26,182 bases of DNA from JAOUEE01 sp051011595. Its GTDB lineage: Bacteria > Actinomycetota > Acidimicrobiia > Acidimicrobiales > SHLQ01. A model generated the notes under the pieces. The model was not told the DNA's origin. It searched no databases and was given only the letters and a program-made list of their open reading frames with translations. The stretch is taken from assembly GCA_051011595.1 (NCBI GenBank), contig JBPCTQ010000124.1, forward strand, positions 1 to 26,182, read 5' to 3'. Every line of letters starts with the position of its first letter. Positions within the stretch are counted from its first letter, which is position 1. Shown in pieces: positions 15,782 to 21,266 of this stretch. The translations under genes were made by a program, and so were the position numbers.

Positions 15782-17239
15782 TCACGACTTGCTGGTCGAC
15801 TTCTTCTTCGCCTTCTTCTTCTTGGCCGCCGCCCGATCGGCGGACTCCTTCTGGTCGGCGGCCGCCGACAGCTCGTCGAGAGCCGGTTGGACCCGGGCCG
15901 CCACGTCCCACGGGTCGGGCACCATCTCCGGACAGGTCAAGAACCCGAAGTCCAGCCGGTCGGCGCTCGAAATCACCGTGAAGTTGATGCCCGAGCCGAA
16001 GAGCAGCGGCCCCATCGGGAACATGGCTTCGATGCGGGCGCCGCACATGTAGAGGTCGAAGGGTGGGCCGGGGACATTGGAGATGATGAGGTTGAACACC
16101 GGTGGGGTGCGGGCTTCGAGCCCGGCCCGGGTGACCGTGCGGGCGGCCAGGCTGATGATGGCCGGAGGGGTGGCATCGGTGAGCCCCATGATGTGCTGCG
16201 CCGACAGCGCGGTACGCATCTCCTTGGCGCTCTGGGTGCTGTCGTGCACCGCCAGGAGGCGGTCGGCGGGGTCGTCGAGGTCGGTGGCCAGTGAGGCGAA
16301 CATGGCCGCCACCTTGGTGCCGACCTCGGACCGGTCGTCGTCGGTACGGATCGAGACCGGGACCTGCGCGATGAGTGGTGTGGTGGGCAAGTCGTCGCGA
16401 TCGTCGAGGTAGGACCGCAGGACACCGCCGCTGAGCGCCAGCACGACATCGTTGAGCTTCACCCCGAACACGTTCTTCACCCGCTTGACCTCGTCGAGGG
16501 AGACACCGGCGTAGGAGAACTCACGGGTACCGGTGAGACGCCCGTTGAGTGAGGTGCGGGGGGCCTGGAACGGTTGTACCGGCGCCTCGTCGCGCAGCGC
16601 GTGGCGGGCCACGGTGATGCCCTGCTGGATGACCTGGCCCGAGTACTGCATGGTGCGGATCGGCCAGGCGGCCAGCGATCCGGCTGCCTCGGCCGCCATC
16701 CGAAGTGACGTGGGGGGCGGGTCGGGAAGATAGGGCGGCGGTTCGGGGTCGGGTTCCGGGGCGGGTTCGAGGTCGAACAAGATGGTGGCCAGGTCGCTCC
16801 CGGAAACACCGTCGATGATCGAATGGTGGATCTTGGACAACAGGGCGACCCGGCCGTTCTCGAGACCCTCGATGAACCACATCTCCCACAGCGGACGGAA
16901 CCGGTCGATCTTGAAACTGACGAGCTGACCGACCAACTGACCGAGCGCCCGTTCGTCGGCCGGCGCCGGGATGGCCACGTGACGGAGGTGATGATCGACG
17001 TCGAAATCGGGGTCGTCGACGAAGACCGGCCGGTCGATGCCGGCCACCTGGGTCATGAGTTTCCACCGGAACTGCGGCACTCGATGGATACGACGGCGCA
17101 ACGCCTCGCGGACGGCGTCGATGCCGAAGTCATCGCCGGCGTCGGCCGGATCGACGATGACGACCGCCGACACGTGGAAGTGCCATTCCGGTCGCTCCCC
17201 GTAGAGGAACGCGGCGTCAGGACCGGCCACCTTGTGCAC
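15782..17239 (-). CDS. Wax ester synthase / diacylglycerol acyltransferase (WS/DGAT)
   Basis: A 485-residue acyltransferase that makes wax esters or triacylglycerol from acyl-CoA, acting at the membrane or lipid-body surface. The catalytic motif HHSIIDG is at 138-144 (IHHSIIDGVSG). Other family blocks are PLWEMWFIEGL, the PxTxLNG stretch in APRTSLNGRLTG, LNDVVLALSGGVLR and NLIISNVPGPP. The C-terminus is unusual: a Lys/Ala tail with AAAKKKKAKKK ends the protein. Start GTG 17239 has GGAGG nine bases upstream, the best Shine-Dalgarno in the window, and a possible -10 TAGGCT at 17274-17269. Two alpha/beta hydrolase genes lie just upstream on the same strand, suggesting a neutral-lipid synthesis and turnover set. 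Confidence 0.93.
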   Translation of the reverse strand: MHKVAGPDAAFLYGERPEWHFHVSAVVIVDPADAGDDFGIDAVREALRRRIHRVPQFRWKLMTQVAGIDRPVFVDDPDFDVDHHLRHVAIPAPADERALGQLVGQLVSFKIDRFRPLWEMWFIEGLENGRVALLSKIHHSIIDGVSGSDLATILFDLEPAPEPDPEPPPYLPDPPPTSLRMAAEAAGSLAAWPIRTMQYSGQVIQQGITVARHALRDEAPVQPFQAPRTSLNGRLTGTREFSYAGVSLDEVKRVKNVFGVKLNDVVLALSGGVLRSYLDDRDDLPTTPLIAQVPVSIRTDDDRSEVGTKVAAMFASLATDLDDPADRLLAVHDSTQSAKEMRTALSAQHIMGLTDATPPAIISLAARTVTRAGLEARTPPVFNLIISNVPGPPFDLYMCGARIEAMFPMGPLLFGSGINFTVISSADRLDFGFLTCPEMVPDPWDVAARVQPALDELSAAADQKESADRAAAKKKKAKKKSTSKS

Positions 17240-17285
17240 GAACGATTACCTCCGAGTTGGCTGCGCGGAGCCTAGTGGGGAGCGT

Positions 17286-18530
17286 TCAGGCGGCGGGAAT
17301 GCGGGTGGCCAGCACGTGGGCCACGAAGGTCTCGACTCCGTCGACCGCGACCGAGGAGCGGGCCGAGTTGAAGGTGTCGAAGGCGTGCTGGGCGCCGGGC
17401 ACCTCCCAGTAGACCACCGACTGCTGGGACACTCGCCGCAACTCGTCGGCAAAGCGCCGCGTCTCCTCCCGGTACACGAGGACGTCGTTCTCACCCTGGA
17501 TGATGAAGAACGGCGGTGCGTCGGCGCGCACGTGGCTGATGGGCGACACCTGGTCCCAGAGGCCGGGGTCGACGTCTCGGGGTCCGGGCATCACCATGCG
17601 CTTCAGAAACGGCTCCATGGCGGCGAAGCGACCTCGGATGCCGTAGCGGTCGCACATGTCGGCCGGGCCGTAGAACGGCATGCACCCCACCACCGTGGTG
17701 TCGGCGTCGGCGAAGCCGGGCTGGAAGTCGGCGACGCCGGCGGTGAGCGCTGCCAGGGAGGCCAGATGACCGCCGGCCGAACCACCGGTGAGGAACACCG
17801 TGTCGGGATCGCCGCCGTATTCGGTGATGTGCTCCTTGACCCAGGCAATGGCCCGCTTCACATCGACGATGGGATCCGGGAAACGGGCCTTCGGTCCGAG
17901 GCGGTAGTTGATGGCCACCCCCACGTACCCCTGACGGGCCATGCGATGGAGGAGGGGTTGACCCTGTTGTTGTTTGTGCCCGGTGACCCAGGCGCCGCCG
18001 TGTATCTGCACGATGACGGGAGCACGATCGCCGGTCTGAGCCGGGCGGTAGATGTCGAGCAGGTGGCGTTTGGGGTCGTCGCCGTAGGAACGGTCGTGGT
18101 CGATGACGATGCCGGCCCGATCGAAGTGAAGCGGCAGTCGCGACCAACCGCCGTCGGGCTCGTCTCGCAGCGACTCACGACGATCGGGTTCGAGCTCTTC
18201 GAGGTACCGCGGGCCGAGTTCCTGCTCGAAGGCGCCGGCCATGGTGGGCCGGGCCCGCCGACCGATGCGGTACACCTGGATCAGACCGACCCAGGACACC
18301 AGCGAGATGGCGAGGCCCACCAGGCCCACGGTGTTGTCGAAGGCGCCGGCGAAGGCGAACCCGACGGTGGCCAGCACCTGCCAACCGATGTGGAACAACG
18401 GCCATTCGCTGGTGGGCCAGGCCACCATCAGGATCGGGAAGCTCAGCTGGGGGAGCCAGCGGACGCGAAACAGGGCCAACAGAGTGGCCAGCGCGCCCCA
18501 GCAGGCGAGGAGAAGATACAGGGTGGGCAA
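17286..18530 (-). CDS. Membrane-anchored alpha/beta hydrolase (carboxylesterase/lipase type)
   Basis: A 414-residue serine esterase of the hormone-sensitive-lipase-like group. The N-terminus has hydrophobic segments at about 4-20, 28-60 and 66-86, likely membrane anchors, then a linker and the catalytic domain from about 140. HGGAW (177-181) is the oxyanion-hole motif; the triad is S251 in GGSAGG, D349 in GENDV and H382 in GAQHAF. Mycobacterial LipC, LipQ and LipW types share this build. The start is TTG 18530, six bases after the upstream stop, without a Shine-Dalgarno; it is chosen because it keeps the first hydrophobic segment, and a later start is possible. The likely substrate is an acyl ester, perhaps lipid made by the WS/DGAT 46 bases downstream (inference). 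Confidence 0.85.
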   Translation of the reverse strand: MPTLYLLLACWGALATLLALFRVRWLPQLSFPILMVAWPTSEWPLFHIGWQVLATVGFAFAGAFDNTVGLVGLAISLVSWVGLIQVYRIGRRARPTMAGAFEQELGPRYLEELEPDRRESLRDEPDGGWSRLPLHFDRAGIVIDHDRSYGDDPKRHLLDIYRPAQTGDRAPVIVQIHGGAWVTGHKQQQGQPLLHRMARQGYVGVAINYRLGPKARFPDPIVDVKRAIAWVKEHITEYGGDPDTVFLTGGSAGGHLASLAALTAGVADFQPGFADADTTVVGCMPFYGPADMCDRYGIRGRFAAMEPFLKRMVMPGPRDVDPGLWDQVSPISHVRADAPPFFIIQGENDVLVYREETRRFADELRRVSQQSVVYWEVPGAQHAFDTFNSARSSVAVDGVETFVAHVLATRIPAA

Positions 18531-18536
18531 GACGGT

Positions 18537-19472
18537 TCAGGCGTGGTGAAGGGTGGGTGCCAGAGGACGGTAGCCGAGCTCGACCCGGTGGGCGACGTCG
18601 AGGCACGCGTCGGTCACCTTGCGTCCGAAGTCCTCGTTCACGCAGGCCGCGTGTCCGTCCGGGATACGACTGATGTGGGCCCCCGATATGGCCAGGGCCA
18701 TCCGGGTCTGGGCTTCGGGTGACACGGCGGAATCGTTCTCGGTGACGATGACCGACGTCGGAACGTCGATCTCGTCGACCCAACGCCGTGAGCTGAAGTT
18801 CACGATGGCCTGCACGGCCTCGAACATGGTGCGCACGCTGTGGTAACTCATCTCCTTGCGGGCCCACCGGGCCAGACCGCCCGGATTGCTGCGATCGAGC
18901 TCCATTCCGAACAGGCGGCGCGTAACCAGGCCGGGCAAGAAGCTCGCCGCCATGCCCAGACGGGTTGTACCGGCCGCCGCGGTGCCGAAGGCGGAGACGG
19001 CATAACGCTCACGATTGCCGCGGACGAACTCGGCGCCGGTGGCGACGAGGACCAGCCCGTCCACCAGGTGCGGGTGGCGCCGCCACAGCAGCTGGGAGAT
19101 CGGGCCACCCATGGAGTAGCCCACCGCGATCACCGGCCCGAGGCGTTGCTGCTCGATGAGCGCGGCGACGTCGTCGGCACAGTCAGCCAGCCGGAAGCGG
19201 CGGGCTGAGCGGATCCCTCGGCCGTGGCCCCGCATGTCGGGGGCCACCACGTTGAAGTGTTCGCGCAACGGTTCGAAACAGCGGAACCAGTTCAGGGCAC
19301 CGGTGGCCAACAACCCATGGGACAACAAGATGGTGGGAGCGTCGGCCGGGCCGTCGGCATACCGCACGAACGTGGTGCCCCGACCTCGCAGGCGCACGGT
19401 GGCGCCCGGTGGTACGGCGGCCCCGAGGTCGCGCAGATCGACCTCGTCGCGGTCGTTTTCGTTCATCCCCAT
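18537..19472 (-). CDS. Alpha/beta hydrolase fold protein
   Basis: A 311-residue soluble hydrolase. LLSHGLLATG carries the oxyanion HG, APDMRGHGRG is typical of the fold, S120 in GYSMGG is the nucleophile, D247 (VTENDS) the acid and H274 (IPDGHAAC) the base, so it should be active. The substrate cannot be told from sequence. Start ATG 19472 lies eight bases after TACTGT; a second in-frame ATG two codons on is the alternative. It heads the minus-strand run hydrolase-esterase-WS/DGAT, with a six-base gap to the esterase. Confidence 0.85.
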   Translation of the reverse strand: MGMNENDRDEVDLRDLGAAVPPGATVRLRGRGTTFVRYADGPADAPTILLSHGLLATGALNWFRCFEPLREHFNVVAPDMRGHGRGIRSARRFRLADCADDVAALIEQQRLGPVIAVGYSMGGPISQLLWRRHPHLVDGLVLVATGAEFVRGNRERYAVSAFGTAAAGTTRLGMAASFLPGLVTRRLFGMELDRSNPGGLARWARKEMSYHSVRTMFEAVQAIVNFSSRRWVDEIDVPTSVIVTENDSAVSPEAQTRMALAISGAHISRIPDGHAACVNEDFGRKVTDACLDVAHRVELGYRPLAPTLHHA

Positions 19473-19480
19473 GATGTTCG

Positions 19481-19486
19481 ACAGTA
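19481..19486 (-). promoter_or_regulatory. Near-leaderless -10 element of the hydrolase gene
   Basis: TACTGT on the minus strand lies eight bases before ATG 19472. The nonamer TACTGTCGA recurs exactly at the DUF1697 promoter. Confidence 0.45.
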
Positions 19487-19520
19487 CTCCGGCCGAACTC
19501 GGGCCGGGAGGGCCAGAAGT

Positions 19521-19532
19521 CCCCTTTCGGGG
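19521..19532 (-). terminator. Small GAAA-loop hairpin after the SHOCT gene
   Basis: On the minus strand CCCC-GAAA-GGGG lies six bases past the stop of the SHOCT-like gene. It is a four-pair GC stem capped by a GNRA tetraloop with no T-run, so it is a weak terminator candidate. Confidence 0.3.
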
Positions 19533-19538
19533 CCCGGC

Positions 19539-19856
19539 TCAGACGGCGTCGGCCTCGTCCTCGTCGTCGTCGGTTTCGTCGTCGTGGTCACCGTCGTCGG
19601 GTGCCTCGGCCAGGCCGAGCTTGACGAAGATCTCTTCGCGCCGGGCCTCGAAGTCCTCGGTGGTGATGGCTCCGGCCGCGTGTTGCTCGCTCAGCAGCCG
19701 GAACTGCTCGTAGAGCTCGGCTTCGTCGTGTTCGGGGTCGCCGGCTTCTTCGCGCTCCCGTTTGCGTTCTTCGCGCTGGGAACGTTTGGCCGCCTGCTTC
19801 TCCTGCTTGAGGCGTTCGCGTTGACGTTTGGCAAAACTCTGGGGGCTCTTGGCCAT
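19539..19856 (-). CDS. SHOCT-like basic/acidic protein coupled to csp
   Basis: A 105-residue protein in three parts. Residues 1-38 are strongly basic and helical (MAKSPQSFAKRQRERLKQEK, then KRSQREERKRERE). Residues about 48-82 read LYEQFRLLSEQHAAGAITTE followed by DFEARREEIFVKLGL, matching the SHOCT pattern of leucines, a central GxIT and a following acidic-Phe pair. The last 20 residues are almost all Asp/Glu. The ATG is one base after the csp stop (TGAAATG), so the two are co-translated. From memory, a similar basic N-terminus (KSxxTFxKxxREK) precedes or neighbours cold-shock domains in other bacteria. A role in RNA or ribosome binding is only a suggestion. Confidence 0.75.
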   Translation of the reverse strand: MAKSPQSFAKRQRERLKQEKQAAKRSQREERKREREEAGDPEHDEAELYEQFRLLSEQHAAGAITTEDFEARREEIFVKLGLAEAPDDGDHDDETDDDEDEADAV

Positions 19857-19857
19857 T

Positions 19858-20058
19858 TCAGATCACCTGGACATTCGTGGCTTCGGGGCCTTTTTGGCCT
19901 TCGCCGACTTCGAACTCGACCCGCTGGCCGTCGAGCAGTGAGCGACGCCCGGACCCCACGATGTTGGAGTAGTGGACAAACAGATCGTCGCCGTCCTCAC
20001 GGCTGATGAATCCGTAGCCCTTCTGGTCGTTGAAGAACTTGACGGTGCCAACTGGCAT
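19858..20058 (-). CDS. Cold-shock domain protein
   Basis: A 66-residue single-domain CspA-like RNA chaperone. RNP1 is KGYGFI (13-18) and RNP2 LFVHY (26-30), with VGTVKFFND at the N-terminus and GPEATNVQVI at the end, the full family length. Such proteins bind single-stranded RNA and melt secondary structure. AGGGGAG lies seven bases before ATG 20058, but it is part of a strong stem (20061-20086). The gene is followed after one base by the SHOCT-like gene and is divergent from the DUF1697 gene. Confidence 0.95.
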   Translation of the reverse strand: MPVGTVKFFNDQKGYGFISREDGDDLFVHYSNIVGSGRRSLLDGQRVEFEVGEGQKGPEATNVQVI

Positions 20059-20060
20059 GC

Positions 20061-20086
20061 GGGGACTCCCCTGCTCACGGAGCCCC
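20061..20086 (-). promoter_or_regulatory. Hairpin sequestering the csp ribosome binding site
   Basis: In the csp leader RNA, GGGGCUCC (20086-20079) can pair with GGAG (20069-20066) plus CCCC (20064-20061), leaving one bulged U and a nine-base loop GUGAGCAGG. The stem contains the Shine-Dalgarno and ends two bases before the AUG. This suggests control of translation by structure, for example by temperature or by Csp itself. Confidence 0.5.
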
Positions 20087-20110
20087 GAAGGAACTCACTT
20101 CTCGGATGCC

Positions 20111-20116
20111 ACGATA
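20111..20116 (-). promoter_or_regulatory. Candidate -10 element of csp
   Basis: TATCGT on the minus strand fits TAnnnT and would place +1 near 20104, giving a leader of about 46 bases that is mostly the hairpin. Confidence 0.35.
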
Positions 20117-20176
20117 GGGGCTCGACGGGGCCGATCGGTGTCTCACGGGGAGATCGGTCGATCTCCACCACGACGC

Positions 20177-20182
20177 TACTGT
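20177..20182 (+). promoter_or_regulatory. Near-leaderless -10 element of the DUF1697 gene
   Basis: TACTGT lies seven bases before the GTG start at 20190, with no Shine-Dalgarno. Confidence 0.45.
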
Positions 20183-20189
20183 CGACCCG

Positions 20190-20744
20190 GTGAACGAAAC
20201 GACCACCTGGGTGGGGCTGCTGCGGGGTATCAACGTGGGCGGCCACCGACGCCTGCCGATGGCCGATCTCCGAGCCCTGGTCGCCGACCTGGGCCACCAG
20301 CGGGTCCGAACCCACAAGCAGTCGGGCAACCTGGTCTTCGAGAGCGAGAACGCGGGTCCGGCGGCCGAGCAACGCACCCGGCTCGAGGCCCACATCGAGC
20401 GCACGTTCGGCTTCGGGGTGACGGTGATCGTGCACCGGGCCGACCACTTCCGTACCATCGCGGCCACCAACCCGTACCCCGGGCCGCAGGCGGACCCTGC
20501 CACGGTCGGCACCGTGTTCCTGGCCGAGCGCCCCGATCGGTCGGCCGTGGCCGGTTTCGTGCCGCCCGTCAGCGGCGACGAGCAATGCCACCTCGACGAC
20601 GACGCCGTTCACCTGTGGTGCCCGGCGGGGTTCGGCCGCACCAAACTCACCAACAGCTACGTCGAGAAACACCTCGGCGTCAGTGCCACCACTCGCAACT
20701 GGGCCACGATCCTGTCGGTGATCGAACTCACCGAACCCGACTGA
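20190..20744 (+). CDS. DUF1697 family protein
   Basis: A 184-residue cytosolic protein. The N-terminus VGLLRGINVGGHRRLPMADL and the later HKQSGNLVFES, GRTKLTN and TTRNWATI are the DUF1697 signature blocks, and the length is normal for the family. No biochemical role is established for this widespread family. The start is GTG 20190, with TACTGT seven bases before, so the mRNA is probably leaderless. It is alone on the plus strand, divergent from csp and convergent with a small lipoprotein gene. Confidence 0.9.
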   Translation: MNETTTWVGLLRGINVGGHRRLPMADLRALVADLGHQRVRTHKQSGNLVFESENAGPAAEQRTRLEAHIERTFGFGVTVIVHRADHFRTIAATNPYPGPQADPATVGTVFLAERPDRSAVAGFVPPVSGDEQCHLDDDAVHLWCPAGFGRTKLTNSYVEKHLGVSATTRNWATILSVIELTEPD

Positions 20745-20792
20745 GAGGCCGAGCGGATCCGACGCCGCGTGTTCGTTGGCCGCTGATGGTTA

Positions 20793-20815
20793 CCGCTCGG
20801 CCGTGGCCCGAGCGG
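20793..20815. terminator. Hairpin between convergent genes
   Basis: CCGCTCGG (20793-20800) and CCGAGCGG (20808-20815) form a perfect 8-bp GC stem with a seven-base loop, 48 bases after the DUF1697 stop and 87 past the stop of the opposing lipoprotein gene. There is no T-run on either strand. It may act in both directions. Confidence 0.45.
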
Positions 20816-20829
20816 CCCGTGAGCGCAGC

Positions 20830-20888
20830 GAACAAGAGCGGAGGTGATCCTCGTGCATGACACCAAGCCGTCCACCTGTTCGCGCGCG
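20830..20888 (-). repeat. Copy 2 of the diverged 58-bp intergenic repeat
   Basis: It matches 2641-2698 at about 47 of 58 positions. On the minus strand it begins 14 bases after the lipoprotein stop, the same context as copy 1. On the plus strand it holds GGAGGTGATCC (20840-20850), the full complement of the conserved 16S rRNA 3' tail, eight bases before a GTG that opens 13 codons to a TGA at 20892-20894. Copy 1 lacks both the perfect match and the start codon, so I do not call a gene. Confidence 0.5.
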
Positions 20889-20902
20889 TCCTGATCGACC
20901 GG

Positions 20903-21151
20903 CTACTCGTCGTCGCAGACCTCGATCTCGACCTCGAACCCGTACTCGTCTTCCACGGTCTCCATCCGGCAGTTGTCGCCCGTGGACTCGTCACCGCCGT
21001 CGGTGGACTCGACCGTGGTCTCCGGGGCCTGATTCCCGCCGTCGTCGCCGTCACCGTCGCCGTCGCTACCACCGCAGGCCCCGATCACCAGGGCCAGAGC
21101 GAGCAGAACCGCCACCACCCGGCTGCGGGAACGAACTCCATCGAATGACAT
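20903..21151 (-). CDS. Small putative lipoprotein
   Basis: An 82-residue secreted protein: a short basic start (VRSRSR), a hydrophobic core VVAVLLALALVIG and a lipobox IGAC followed by GG, so the mature protein would be lipid-anchored at the Cys. The mature part of about 56 residues is very acidic, with an Asp/Gly-rich linker (GGSDGDGDGDDGG) and two cysteines (DNC, EVC) that could form a disulfide. ATG 21151 is chosen because GGAGG lies eight bases upstream; a TTG 24 bases earlier is less likely. No family is recognised. The acidic composition could bind cations, but that is speculation. Confidence 0.75.
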   Translation of the reverse strand: MSFDGVRSRSRVVAVLLALALVIGACGGSDGDGDGDDGGNQAPETTVESTDGGDESTGDNCRMETVEDEYGFEVEIEVCDDE

Positions 21152-21266
21152 CTCGGGGACCTCCAAGCCCTCCAAGGAACCACACCGACCGGCCCGCGAC
21201 CAGTCGGGCCCGTTCCGATCGGGGCCACTTCGCTACAGCTGCGGGCGAAACGGCCGACAAACAAAT

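Noticed and set aside
17232..18722. A 496-codon open frame antisense to the esterase gene
   Set aside because: It has no recognisable domain; the minus strand encodes an intact triad and HGGAW motif.
20853..20894. A 13-codon gene with a maximal Shine-Dalgarno
   Set aside because: It is not annotated as a gene because the other repeat copy lacks the start codon and the stop, so coding conservation is not supported.
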